A DNA stretch of 64,000 nucleotides from NCBI RefSeq assembly GCF_002090075.1, contig NZ_BBRI01000002.1:1-64000 (forward strand), in the 5' to 3' direction. Every line of letters begins with the position of its first letter. Position 1 is the first letter of the stretch. Positions 48,301-56,592 of the stretch are shown one piece after another. Under the pieces are notes generated by a model, which saw only the letters and a program-made list of their open reading frames with translations, was not told the origin of the DNA and ran no database searches. The DNA is from Demequina sp. NBRC 110052 (GTDB lineage Bacteria; Actinomycetota; Actinomycetes; Actinomycetales; Demequinaceae). The translations under genes were made by a program, and so were the position numbers.

Positions 48301-48336
48301 GCGAGGGCCGCGCTCCGGTGGGAGCGCGGCCCTCGC
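48301..48336. terminator. Terminator hairpin between the GPGG protein and hppA
   Basis: A 16-bp perfect stem with GGTG loop. It lacks a T tract but sits between the convergent GPGG and hppA genes. Confidence 0.65.
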
Positions 48337-48418
48337 GGCGCGTCCGGGGGAGCCGGAGCGCCTGCCCGCCGCGGGTTGGTGGTAGCGCGGCGGACGGCCT
48401 TCCTCGAGCACAGGCAGA

Positions 48419-50641
48419 TCAGAGAAGATGCACCGCGGCGGTGACACCGGCGATCACGATCGACTCCATGGACATGAGCTTCACGAGGATGTTGAGACCG
48501 GGGCCGGACGTGTCCTTGAACGGGTCGCCGACGGTGTCACCGATGACGGCCGCCTTGTGCGACTCGGATCCCTTGCCGCCATGGTGCCCCTGCTCGATGT
48601 ACTTCTTCGCGTTATCCCATGCACCGCCGGAGTTCGCCTGGAACATCGACAGTGAGAATCCGGTGACCATCGCTCCGATCAGGAGTCCAAGCACGCCCGG
48701 CACACCGAAGATGAGTCCGATGATCACGGGTGCCGCGAGGGCGAGTGCGGCTGGCATCATCATCTCCCTCTGGGCCGCCTTCGTGGAGATCGAGACGCAG
48801 CGCGCGTAGTCCGGGTCCGATTCGCCGCTCATGATTCCGGGAATCTCCCGGAACTGGCGGCGCACCTCGTCGACCATCTGACCCGCGGCGCGGCCCACGG
48901 CGTTCATCGTGATGCCGGAGAAGGCGAACGCGAGCATCGCTCCGGTGAACATGCTGACGATCACCTTGGGGTTGATCAGCACGACCTCGAAGAAGGACAT
49001 CATCTCCATGAGGTTGAACGCCTGGAGCTGGTCGACGGCACCCGCGGCGACGACGGTGCCGTCCGGGAACACGAAGTCGGTGCCGCGCTCGAGGATGTGC
49101 GAGATGCCGATCTTCACCTCTTCGATGTAGGAGGCGAGCAGCGCCATGCCCGTGAGCGCGGCAGAACCGATCGCGAAGCCCTTGCCGGTCGCCGCGGTGG
49201 TGTTGCCGAGCGAGTCGAGCGCGTCGGTGCGTTCGCGTACCTCCGGGGGCAGTCCGCTCATCTCGGCGTTTCCGCCGGCGTTGTCGGCGATGGGGCCATA
49301 GGCGTCGGTCGCGAGCGTGATGCCCAGGGTGGACAGCATGCCGACCGCTGCCATGCCGATGCCGTAGAGGCCCAGATTCATGGTGTCGGTCGAGTACTCG
49401 AAGCCCGACCCGAAGAAGTACGCGAGAGACGTGCCGAGCACCACGGCGAGCACCGGAACAGCGACAGACACCATGCCGACGCCGATGCCCTCGATGATGA
49501 CCGTCGCGGGTCCCGTCTTGGAGGCCCCGGCGATGCCGCGCGTCGGCTTGTAGCTCTCCGACGTGAAGTACTCCGCCGCGCGACCGATCGCGATGCCGGT
49601 CAGCAGGCCTACGACGAGCGCGAGCCACAGTCCCCACAGGTTCGGCATCTGCATCAGCGCGAGCAGGCCGAGCGACAGTGCCGCGATCAGCACGGCGGAG
49701 CCGTTGACTCCGCGACCGAGTGACGCCAGCAGCTCCTTCTGCGAGGCGCCCTCCTTGGTGCGCACGAAGAAGACTCCGAGCACCGACAGGAGCGCGCCTA
49801 GCGCTCCGATCACCATCGGGGCGATGACGGCGAGGAGCTGAGTCTCCGCGCCGGCCGAGAAGTAGGCGGCGGCGCCGAGCGCGGCGGAGGCGAGGATCAC
49901 GCCGACGTAGGACTCGTAGAGGTCGGCGCCCATGCCCGCGACGTCTCCCACGTTGTCGCCCACATTGTCCGCGATCGTGGCGGGGTTGCGTGGGTCGTCC
50001 TCGGGAATGCCCGCCTCGATCTTGCCGACGAGGTCGGCGCCGACGTCGGCCGCCTTGGTGAAGATGCCGCCGCCGACGCGGGCGAACAGCGATTGCACGG
50101 CCGCTCCCATGCCGAAGGTCAGCATGGTGGTCGTGATCACCACGACCTGCTGCGAGTCGTCGACGTTGTAGAAACGCGTGAGGACGAAGAACCAGATCGC
50201 GATGTCGAGCAGGCCCAGGCCGACGACGGTGAGCCCCATCACGGCGCCAGAGCGGAAGGCGACACGGAGGCCGCTGTTCAGTGACTCGCGCGCGGCGTTC
50301 GCGGTGCGCGCGGACGCGTAGGTCGCTGTGCGCATGCCGATGAAGCCGGCGAGTGCGGAGAACAGTCCTCCGGTGAGGAACGCGAACGGCACCCACGGAT
50401 TCTGGAGGTGGAAGCCGTACGCGAGGACGCAGAAGATCGCGGTCAGCGAGGCGAGCACGATGCCGACGATCTTGTACTGCTGCTTGAGATAGGCGAGCGC
50501 GCCGTGGCGGACGTGGGCGGCGATGCGTGCCATCGTCTCGGTGCCCTCGGACTCCTTCATCATCTGCGAGAAGAAGTAGTAGGAGGCGCCGAGCGCCATG
50601 ACGGACGACAACGGCACGAGCCAGAACCAGGTGGGAAGCAT
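48419..50641 (-). CDS. hppA: Membrane-bound proton-translocating pyrophosphatase
   Basis: 740 residues with about 16 membrane helices. It couples pyrophosphate hydrolysis to proton (or sodium) pumping. Signature DVGADLVGKIEAGIPEDDPRNPATIADNVGD is split across substrate loops, with a second acidic loop at the C-terminus (GDTVGDPFKDTSGPGLN). GNTTAATGKG carries Ala where potassium-independent enzymes have Lys, so a potassium-dependent type is likely. The ATG at 50641 (MLPTWFW) follows GGAGAGGA; earlier in-frame codons are dropped. Confidence 0.93.
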   Translation of the reverse strand: MLPTWFWLVPLSSVMALGASYYFFSQMMKESEGTETMARIAAHVRHGALAYLKQQYKIVGIVLASLTAIFCVLAYGFHLQNPWVPFAFLTGGLFSALAGFIGMRTATYASARTANAARESLNSGLRVAFRSGAVMGLTVVGLGLLDIAIWFFVLTRFYNVDDSQQVVVITTTMLTFGMGAAVQSLFARVGGGIFTKAADVGADLVGKIEAGIPEDDPRNPATIADNVGDNVGDVAGMGADLYESYVGVILASAALGAAAYFSAGAETQLLAVIAPMVIGALGALLSVLGVFFVRTKEGASQKELLASLGRGVNGSAVLIAALSLGLLALMQMPNLWGLWLALVVGLLTGIAIGRAAEYFTSESYKPTRGIAGASKTGPATVIIEGIGVGMVSVAVPVLAVVLGTSLAYFFGSGFEYSTDTMNLGLYGIGMAAVGMLSTLGITLATDAYGPIADNAGGNAEMSGLPPEVRERTDALDSLGNTTAATGKGFAIGSAALTGMALLASYIEEVKIGISHILERGTDFVFPDGTVVAAGAVDQLQAFNLMEMMSFFEVVLINPKVIVSMFTGAMLAFAFSGITMNAVGRAAGQMVDEVRRQFREIPGIMSGESDPDYARCVSISTKAAQREMMMPAALALAAPVIIGLIFGVPGVLGLLIGAMVTGFSLSMFQANSGGAWDNAKKYIEQGHHGGKGSESHKAAVIGDTVGDPFKDTSGPGLNILVKLMSMESIVIAGVTAAVHLL

Positions 50642-50664
50642 GAAGGGGATCCTCTCCTCGGCGG

Positions 50665-51444
50665 CTACTGGCCGAAGCTCGACAGTGCGGAGCGCCACCA
50701 CGCGAGATGCTCACGTTCGAGCTCGTCGCGTGACGGCATGTGGAAGGCGGTCAGGCCTGTGGAGTCGCCCACGTAGAAGGCGCCCTGGACGGTGCGGAAC
50801 AGCACGTCCTGGTTCATCTGGCGCATCACCGTCTTGGTGGCCTTGTGGGGCGAGGCCTGGAGCTCGCGGATGCAGTCGCGCAGATGCCCGACGTTCGGGT
50901 AAGGGAGGTCGTCGACGTCGGTCGCGTCGGGGTCGAGCCGCAGCGAGCCGAGGGTCAGTTCCGCGAAGACGAGGCGCGGCACGTGCACGTGGCGGTCGGT
51001 ATCCGTGATGAACCGGGTGAACTCGGCGGGATCGAGCGACGAGACGACGCGCGGCGTGACGGGGCAGAACTCCTGGTAGAGCCTGGATCCGACCTCGCCG
51101 TCCGCAGCGGTAGGTGCGGGCTCGAGCGTCAGCACACGGCCGTCGTCGGTGGCGAGGTGCAACGCGGTGAGCGCGTGGCGGGGGATGTGCTCGAGCACGC
51201 GGTAGATCGACAGGTAGACCGAGTGCTTCGGCCTGCCGTCGGGGTGCGGCGCACATCGGGCGTCCAGGTCGGTGAGGTCGAAGGCCTCAGGCGGCAGCGC
51301 GTCCTTGTCGACCGAGAAGAACACCGCTTGTCCGCGTGCGCGCTTCGCGTTGCCGATCGAGTAGTAGAGGCCGAACTCGTCAGGCTCGAGGCCCGAGGCG
51401 ATGAGAGCCTCGGGGATGAGCGAGAGATACAGGTGTGTCGTCAT
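50665..51444 (-). CDS. Hypothetical soluble protein, 259 aa
   Basis: No family recognised. Acidic and soluble, no signal peptide or helix bundle in the membrane. Features include HLYLSLIPEALIASGLEPDEFG at the start (read in two parts), a KRARGQAVFFSVDKDALP strand region, LVFAELTLGSLRLDP, and AFYVGDSTGLTAFHMPSRDELE at the end. It lies 23 bases upstream of hppA in the same direction, so co-expression is likely. The ATG at 51444 is the first in frame. Confidence 0.65.
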   Translation of the reverse strand: MTTHLYLSLIPEALIASGLEPDEFGLYYSIGNAKRARGQAVFFSVDKDALPPEAFDLTDLDARCAPHPDGRPKHSVYLSIYRVLEHIPRHALTALHLATDDGRVLTLEPAPTAADGEVGSRLYQEFCPVTPRVVSSLDPAEFTRFITDTDRHVHVPRLVFAELTLGSLRLDPDATDVDDLPYPNVGHLRDCIRELQASPHKATKTVMRQMNQDVLFRTVQGAFYVGDSTGLTAFHMPSRDELEREHLAWWRSALSSFGQ

Positions 51445-51598
51445 CGCCAGTCCCGTCGTCGTTGACGTGAGTGGGGACTCACCTATGACGCTAGGCGCGT
51501 CGTCGCCGCCGTGTTAGGGCGAAAGTCCCGGAGCGTGTGACACGACAGCGATGGACGCGCCGGTGGGCGGCCGATGGTGAATCGACCAGCGCCGCGCG

Positions 51599-51607
51599 TG
51601 CTATTCT
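51599..51607 (+). promoter_or_regulatory. Extended -10 promoter of tRNA-Leu
   Basis: TGCTATTCT is an extended -10 (TG-n-TATTCT), about 43 bases before the mature tRNA. No clear -35 was found. Confidence 0.5.
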
Positions 51608-51649
51608 TCTATCCGCGCTGAGGCGCCCCGCGGGGTCCTCGGTCCACTC

Positions 51650-51735
51650 GTCCGGGTGGCGGAATTGGCAGACGCGCTAGCTTGAGGTGCTAGTGCCCTT
51701 TATCGGGCGTGGGGGTTCAAGTCCCCCCTCGGACA
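51650..51735 (+). tRNA. tRNA-Leu (anticodon GAG)
   Basis: 86 bases fold as a class II tRNA: acceptor GTCCGGG with CTCGGAC (one G-T pair), anticodon arm CTAGC-TTGAGGT-GCTAG with GAG at 51684-51686, a long variable arm (TGCCCTTTATCGGGCG) and the T arm GGGGGTTCAAGTCCCCC. GAG reads CUC and CUU leucine codons. The discriminator is A and CCA is not encoded. Confidence 0.95.
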
Positions 51736-51743
51736 CTCTTCGC

Positions 51744-51768
51744 AAGGCCCCTCCTCGAGAGGGGCCTT
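51744..51768 (+). terminator. Terminator after tRNA-Leu
   Basis: A 10-bp stem (51744-51753 with 51759-51768) closed by a CTCGA loop, followed by CGTCGTCT, 8 bases after the tRNA. Confidence 0.75.
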
Positions 51769-51798
51769 CGTCGTCTCGGAGCGGTGCGCGCCCGACGC

Positions 51799-51804
51799 TA
51801 GGCT
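51799..51804 (+). promoter_or_regulatory. Leaderless-type -10 of the M20 peptidase (TAGGCT)
   Basis: TAGGCT ends 7 bases before the ATG at 51812. Confidence 0.55.
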
Positions 51805-51811
51805 GGCTCGC

Positions 51812-53110
51812 ATGGCCGACGAGACTCTCATCTCCCTGACCCAGGACCTCATCCGGTTCGACACGACGAACTACGGCGACGAGCCGGGCCCTGGTGAGCG
51901 CGCCGCGACCGAGTATGTCGCCACGTTCCTGAGCGATCTGGGGCTCGAGCCGGTGATCCGTGAGGCCGAGCCCGGGCGTACGACCGTGACGGCGCTATGG
52001 GAGGGCAAGGACCGCTCGCGGCCGCCGCTCGTGCTGCACGGCCACCTCGACGTGGTGCCCGCCTTCCCGGAGGAATGGACGTACCCGCCGTTCGCCGCCG
52101 AGGTGCACGACGACATGATCTGGGGCCGCGGCGCGGTCGACATGAAGGGCATCGACGCGATGTACCTCGAGGCCGTGCGACGGATCATCACATCCGGCCG
52201 CAAGCCAGCGCGCGACATCGTGATCGCGTTCTTCGCCGACGAGGAGCACGGCGGCCGGCGCGGGGCGGCGTGGATGGTCGACAACCACCCTGACGACTTC
52301 CATGGCGCGACCGAGGCGATCTCAGAGGTCGGCGGCTTCTCCGTCCAGATCGCCGGAAGGCGCACTTACCTGATCCAGACTGCGGAGAAGGGCATCTCCT
52401 GGCTGAGGCTCGTGGGCACGGGTGTGCAGGGGCACGGCAGCCTCGTGCACTCGGACAATGCCGTCGCGCACCTCGCCGGCGCCATGTCTCGCATCAGCGA
52501 CCACCGGTGGCCGCTCGACATCACCCCGACGGGCGAGGCGCTGCTGCGCGGCGTCGCGGAGCTGCTCGAGATCGAGTACGAGCCGACCGAGGAGCGGGTG
52601 GCGCAGATCGTCGCTGGCATGGGGCCCGTCAGTCGCATGATCGAGGCCTCCCTGCGCAATACCTCCAATCCGACGATGCTCGACGCGGGCTACAAGACAA
52701 ACGTGGTCCCCGACGTCGCCACGGGATACATCGACACGCGCTACCTTCCGGGACAGCAGGAGCAGGTGCTGCGGCAGCTCGAAGAGCTCGCGGGCACCCA
52801 CGTCAAGATCGAGCAATACATCGAGCAGCCCGCAGTGGAGGTGCCGTTCGAGACGCCCCTGGTCGAGAAGATGATCTCGGCGCTGCGTATGTCGGATCCC
52901 GAGGCGATCGCGCTGCCGTACATGATGATGGGCGGCACGGATAACAAGCACCTGGCCCGGCTGGGGATCAAGGGCTACGGCTTCGCGCCGCTCATGCTTC
53001 CCGACGGGCTCGACTTCTCGAGCCTCTTCCACGGCATCGACGAGCGCATCCCGATCGAGTCGCTGCGCGTGGGCGCCGACGTCGTGGAGCAGTTCCTGCT
53101 CGACTGCTGA
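51812..53110 (+). CDS. M20 family metallopeptidase/deacylase
   Basis: 432 residues. Di-zinc hydrolase of the ArgE/DapE/peptidase T group. Ligands are visible in VLHGHLDVVP (His, Asp), WGRGAVDMKG (bridging Asp) and ADEEHGG (catalytic and ligand Glu), with the last His in GGTDNKHL. A dimerisation domain occupies about 185-310. Substrate (peptide, N-acyl amino acid or carnosine-like) is not predictable. No signal peptide, so cytoplasmic. Confidence 0.9.
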   Translation: MADETLISLTQDLIRFDTTNYGDEPGPGERAATEYVATFLSDLGLEPVIREAEPGRTTVTALWEGKDRSRPPLVLHGHLDVVPAFPEEWTYPPFAAEVHDDMIWGRGAVDMKGIDAMYLEAVRRIITSGRKPARDIVIAFFADEEHGGRRGAAWMVDNHPDDFHGATEAISEVGGFSVQIAGRRTYLIQTAEKGISWLRLVGTGVQGHGSLVHSDNAVAHLAGAMSRISDHRWPLDITPTGEALLRGVAELLEIEYEPTEERVAQIVAGMGPVSRMIEASLRNTSNPTMLDAGYKTNVVPDVATGYIDTRYLPGQQEQVLRQLEELAGTHVKIEQYIEQPAVEVPFETPLVEKMISALRMSDPEAIALPYMMMGGTDNKHLARLGIKGYGFAPLMLPDGLDFSSLFHGIDERIPIESLRVGADVVEQFLLDC

Positions 53111-53158
53111 GCGCTGTTCTGCAGCCTAGGGGAGTAGCACTCGCGAGCAGGGCAGCCC

Positions 53159-53416
53159 TCAGGCCGCGTCGGTGCGCGGCACCCTGGTGACGCGACGCCG
53201 CAGCCAGACGCGCCGTGCTCCGCCAAGGAACAGCTGGCTGCGTGCGAGCTCCCACTGCCCATACTCGGCCTGCTCGGTGAGGAGGCTGCGCGCGTCGGCG
53301 CGCGACACGTCGCGCGGGATGTCGACCACGCGCCACTCGAAACGAGACGCGCGGGACGGGGTGCCGCGCGTCGGCGTGACGACGTGCGTGCGCTCGCGGG
53401 CGATCGGATCCTTCAT
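53159..53416 (-). CDS. DUF5703 family protein (85 aa)
   Basis: 85 residues: FEWRVVDIPRDVSRADARSL, LLTEQAEYGQWELARSQLFL and RRVWLRRRVTRVP are the family pattern of this small actinobacterial protein of unknown function. The ATG at 53416 gives MKDPIARER; upstream codons in the same frame are Ser-rich shadow sequence from the opposite gene. It is divergent from the acidic protein at 53460. Confidence 0.8.
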   Translation of the reverse strand: MKDPIARERTHVVTPTRGTPSRASRFEWRVVDIPRDVSRADARSLLTEQAEYGQWELARSQLFLGGARRVWLRRRVTRVPRTDAA

Positions 53417-53446
53417 CTGGGCCTCCCGTTTCACAGTAGCGGCGGG

Positions 53447-53452
53447 TACGGT
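53447..53452 (+). promoter_or_regulatory. Leaderless-type -10 of the acidic protein (TACGGT)
   Basis: TACGGT ends 7 bases before the ATG at 53460. The ATG at 53454 would be too close to it. Confidence 0.45.
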
Positions 53453-53459
53453 CATGTCT

Positions 53460-53771
53460 ATGGACACCTCACGCGAGGCGCTGGAGCGGCTGACGGCGGC
53501 ACTCGAGAAGCACCTGGATGCCGTCATGGGTCGGCGCGGCGACGAGGACGCGGCGGTGGACGACGCGTACGACGCCGTCGCCGAGGCCTTCGAGACGTAC
53601 GAGGCTGCGCTCGACGAAGACTTCGGGGAGACGCTCCCGATCGTGCTCGACGACCTGGGCGATGACGACGAAGACGGCGACGATGAGGACGTCGACGAGG
53701 AGCTCGACGGCCACGCTGACGAGGACGAGGACACGATGGACGACGACATCGAGGAGTTCGACCTGCGCTGA
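53460..53771 (+). CDS. Small highly acidic hypothetical protein (103 aa)
   Basis: 103 residues. A helical N-terminal half (MDTSREALERLTAALEKHLD) with regular heptad-like spacing is followed by an Asp/Glu-rich tail from about residue 65. No family is recognised. The start is fixed by the -10 at 53447-53452. Partnered divergently with the DUF5703 gene. A DNA-mimic or chaperone-like tail is possible but not supported further. Confidence 0.7.
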   Translation: MDTSREALERLTAALEKHLDAVMGRRGDEDAAVDDAYDAVAEAFETYEAALDEDFGETLPIVLDDLGDDDEDGDDEDVDEELDGHADEDEDTMDDDIEEFDLR

Positions 53772-53796
53772 CGCGTGACGGTCGCCCCGAGCATCG

Positions 53797-54759
53797 TCAG
53801 CGCCGCTCCGGGTACCCGAGAGCGGGAGCCGTCACCTCATCGAGCGCCTCACGGATCGCGTCGGGGAGGGACAGGCTCTCCGCCTCGAGCGACGGGCCCA
53901 GCTGGCGCGCCGTGCGCGCGCCGACTATCGCAGACGAGACCCACTCGCGCGCGAGCACCCACGCGAGCGCCACCTGCTGGGGCGCAAGTCCGAGCCCGTC
54001 CGCAGCCGTCGCCAGCGCGTCGACGATCACTCCCGCGCGGTCGTCCAGATACGGCTCGACGAACCCTGCGAGGTGCTCCGATGCGGCACGCGAGTCCGCC
54101 GGGACGGCATGCCGGTACTTGCCCGTCAGGACGCCCCGCCCCAGGGGAGACCACGCGAGCACGCCCATGCCGAGGCTTCGCGTCGCAGGCACGGCCTCGC
54201 GCTCGATGCCTCGCTGCAGGAGTGAGTACTCGAGCTGCGCGGCTGCGATGGCGGGTCTCCCGGTGGCCTGGGTCGCGATCCTTGCCGTGGCCCACGCGGG
54301 GTAGTTCGAGACTCCGACGTAGCGTGCACGGCCGGAGTTGACGGCGATCTCGAGCGCGTGGAGCGTCTCGTCCGAGGGGGTGATGGCGTCGAACGCGTGC
54401 ACCAGCCACAGGTCCACGTGGTCGGTCCCGAGGCGGGCGAGGGAGGCGTCGAGGGTGTCGAGCATGGTGTCGCGCGACGCATCGATCATGCCGCCGTCGC
54501 CGGTGCGGCGGATGCCCGCCTTGGTGCAGATCTGCACGTCCTCGCGGGCTACGGCGCCGCCGAGCAGGGAGCCGATCAGTGCCTCGGAGCCGCCATCCGC
54601 GTACGACGCTGCGGTGTCGAGCAGCGTGCCGCCCGCGTCGAGGAACATGTCGAGTTGATCGGCGGCCTCCTCTGGCGACGTGTCCCTGCTCCACGTCATG
54701 GTGCCGAGTCCGAGCCTCGAGACCTCGAGACCGCTCGTGCCGACCCTCCTGCGCTGCAT
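53797..54759 (-). CDS. Aldo/keto reductase
   Basis: 320 residues, TIM-barrel NADPH oxidoreductase of the YajO/Kv-beta-like branch. GLGTMTWSRDTSPEEA at the N-terminus, catalytic DTAASYADGGSE (Asp and Tyr), and VDLWLVHAFD with the catalytic His. The NADP site is VGARTARQL near the end. Substrate unknown. The ATG at 54759 (MQRRRVGTSGLEVS) follows a TAGCGT -10; the longer frame upstream is antisense to uppP. Confidence 0.9.
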   Translation of the reverse strand: MQRRRVGTSGLEVSRLGLGTMTWSRDTSPEEAADQLDMFLDAGGTLLDTAASYADGGSEALIGSLLGGAVAREDVQICTKAGIRRTGDGGMIDASRDTMLDTLDASLARLGTDHVDLWLVHAFDAITPSDETLHALEIAVNSGRARYVGVSNYPAWATARIATQATGRPAIAAAQLEYSLLQRGIEREAVPATRSLGMGVLAWSPLGRGVLTGKYRHAVPADSRAASEHLAGFVEPYLDDRAGVIVDALATAADGLGLAPQQVALAWVLAREWVSSAIVGARTARQLGPSLEAESLSLPDAIREALDEVTAPALGYPERR

Positions 54760-54766
54760 GGCCACG

Positions 54767-54772
54767 ACGCTA
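54767..54772 (-). promoter_or_regulatory. Leaderless-type -10 of the aldo/keto reductase (TAGCGT)
   Basis: On the minus strand TAGCGT ends 7 bases before the ATG at 54759. Confidence 0.5.
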
Positions 54773-54813
54773 CCGGGGCGTGGGCGGGGGAGGGCGACGC
54801 GACGCGCGGGCGC

Positions 54814-54819
54814 TAGCCT
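54814..54819 (+). promoter_or_regulatory. Leaderless-type -10 of uppP (TAGCCT)
   Basis: TAGCCT ends 7 bases before the ATG at 54827. Confidence 0.55.
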
Positions 54820-54826
54820 TGCCGTC

Positions 54827-55687
54827 ATGACGTGGTGGGAAGCCGTGGTGCTTGGACTCGTACAGGGACTCACGGAGTTCCTCCCGATCTCGTCGAGCGC
54901 GCACGTGCGCCTGCTCGGAGAGCTCCTGCCGCATGCGGCAGATCCCGGCGCGGCCTTCACGGCCGTGATCCAGATCGGCACCGAGGCGGCCGTGCTCGTG
55001 TACTTCCGCAAGGACATCGTGCAGATCGTCGGTGCATGGTTCCGCGCACTGGCCGGCCACGACGGCAAGGACCGCGCCGCACGGTTCGGCGCCCACAGTC
55101 CGCAGGCACGTCTGGGGTGGTGGGTGATCATCGGCTCCGTGCCGATCGTGGTGCTGGGCGTGCTGTTCAAGGACGCTATCGAGACCTACGCGCGCAACCT
55201 CTACCTCACCGCGACGATGCTCGCGGTGTTCGCGATCGTGCTCGCGTGGGCGGATCGCGTGGGCCGCAAGCAGCGCGACGTGACCGAGCTGAAGGCGAAG
55301 GACGCGGTCGCGCTCGGCTTCGCGCAGGCGATGGCTCTCATTCCCGGTGTGTCGCGCTCGGGAGGGACCATCTCGATCGGACTGTTCCTGGGGCTGACGC
55401 GGACCGCCGCAGCACGCTACTCGTTCCTGCTTGCCATCCCCGCGGTTCTCGGCTCGGGCTTCTTCGAGCTCATCAGCGAGTACGAGGGACTGACTGCAGC
55501 AGACGGTCCGGGGCTTGCCGCGACCGCCATCGCCACCGTGGTCGCGTTCGTGGTCGGCTTCGGCGTGATCGTGTGGTTCCTGCGGCTGATCTCGCACCGC
55601 TCGTTCCTGCCGTTCGTCGGCTACCGGCTCGTGCTGGCTGCGGCGATCTTCACGCTCCTGGGCGCGGGCGCCATCAGCGCGACCTAG
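54827..55687 (+). CDS. uppP: Undecaprenyl-diphosphate phosphatase UppP (BacA)
   Basis: 286 residues, 7-8 membrane helices. Recycles the lipid carrier of cell-wall synthesis and can give bacitracin tolerance. Signatures are GLTEFLPISSSAHVRL at the N-terminus (Glu and Ser active site) and PGVSRSGGTISIGLFLGL with the conserved Arg. The ATG at 54827 gives MTWWEAVVLGLVQG, the usual family start; upstream in-frame codons overlap the aldo/keto reductase promoter. Confidence 0.95.
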   Translation: MTWWEAVVLGLVQGLTEFLPISSSAHVRLLGELLPHAADPGAAFTAVIQIGTEAAVLVYFRKDIVQIVGAWFRALAGHDGKDRAARFGAHSPQARLGWWVIIGSVPIVVLGVLFKDAIETYARNLYLTATMLAVFAIVLAWADRVGRKQRDVTELKAKDAVALGFAQAMALIPGVSRSGGTISIGLFLGLTRTAAARYSFLLAIPAVLGSGFFELISEYEGLTAADGPGLAATAIATVVAFVVGFGVIVWFLRLISHRSFLPFVGYRLVLAAAIFTLLGAGAISAT

Positions 55688-55696
55688 GACCGCGCC

Positions 55697-56569
55697 TCAC
55701 TCGCCGGACTTGCCGGGGCCGCCCTCGCGCCGGCGCAGGAAGCGCTCGAACTCGGCGGCGATCGCATCGCCGGACGCCTCGGGCAGGTTCGCCTCGTCCA
55801 TCATCGACTCGAGGTGGCGCACGTGCTGCTCGATCTCCTCGTCCTCCTCCGCGAGCTCGTCGGCCCCGCGCTGCCAGGCCTCGGCCTCGTAGGGCAGGTC
55901 TCCGAGGTCCAGCGGATCGCCGAGGAAGCGCTCCAGCTGCCCGAGCAGCGCGATCGTGCCCTTGGGACTCGGGGGCTGCGCGACGTAGTGGGGGATCCCC
56001 ACCCACATCGACAGCACCGTGATGCCGCGCAGCTCCGCCTCGTGGCCCAGCACGCCGAGGATGCCGGTGGGTCCCTCGTAGTCCGAGCGCTCGAGGTCGA
56101 ACAGCGCACGAGCCGTGGCGCTCTCGCTCGTGACGAAGATGGGCAGGGGGCGCGTGTGGGGCACGTCCACGAGGAGCGCGCCGCAGGTGATCAGCGTGGT
56201 GACGTCGAGCGCCTCAGCGTGGTCGAGGATGTCGTCGCAGAATGCGCGCCAGCGCATCGACGGCTCGATGCCGCGCGCCAGTGCGATGGTGCGCTCTCCG
56301 GGCCACGGATCCGCGGCGGTGGAGATGATCGTGCCGGGCCACGAGACGATGCGCTCGCCATCGGGAGCGCGCGAGATCGTGGGCCGGCTCACCTGGAAGT
56401 CGTGGTACTCCTCCGAGTCGAGCGCGGCGTGCTGCTGGAGGTCCCAGGTCTGGGCGAGATGGTCGAGAGCGCCAGACGCGGCGGAGCCGGCGTCGTTCCA
56501 CCCCTCGAACGCCGCGATCATGATCGACTCGTCGCGGGGCAGGTGCCCGGCGTCCATCTCCTCGCTCAT
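55697..56569 (-). CDS. PAC2 family protein
   Basis: 290 residues. Starts IMIAAFEGWNDAGSAASGAL, the PAC2 (proteasome assembly chaperone 2-like) signature, with ITCGALLVDVPHTRP, GILGVLGHEAELRGI and SMWVGIPHYVA later. Archaeal and eukaryotic relatives help build 20S proteasomes; the bacterial role is unknown. It stands close to the Pup genes, as in mycobacteria (Rv2125). The C-terminal 80 residues are acidic and helical. Confidence 0.88.
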   Translation of the reverse strand: MSEEMDAGHLPRDESIMIAAFEGWNDAGSAASGALDHLAQTWDLQQHAALDSEEYHDFQVSRPTISRAPDGERIVSWPGTIISTAADPWPGERTIALARGIEPSMRWRAFCDDILDHAEALDVTTLITCGALLVDVPHTRPLPIFVTSESATARALFDLERSDYEGPTGILGVLGHEAELRGITVLSMWVGIPHYVAQPPSPKGTIALLGQLERFLGDPLDLGDLPYEAEAWQRGADELAEEDEEIEQHVRHLESMMDEANLPEASGDAIAAEFERFLRRREGGPGKSGE

Positions 56570-56575
56570 TCGGTC

Positions 56576-56585
56576 AGCCTAGACT
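56576..56585. promoter_or_regulatory. Overlapping divergent -10 elements
   Basis: AGCCTAGACT holds TAGGCT on the minus strand (56576-56581) and TAGACT on the plus strand (56580-56585), sharing the central TA. They end 6 bases before the PAC2 ATG (56569) and 7 bases before the HAD phosphatase GTG (56593). Confidence 0.6.
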
Positions 56586-56592
56586 GAGTCGC

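Noticed and set aside
48612..50714. 700-residue open frame overlapping hppA on the same strand in another frame
   Set aside because: Shadow of the pyrophosphatase; the composition is Arg/Gly/His-rich and lacks membrane helices.
51650..51735. tRNA-Leu as an attachment site of an integrated element
   Set aside because: No integrase, no repeated tRNA 3' end and no foreign-looking genes were found on either side.
53454..53459. ATG at 53454 as start of the acidic protein
   Set aside because: It lies one base from the -10 and would be outside a transcript begun from it; the in-frame ATG at 53460 has the normal distance.
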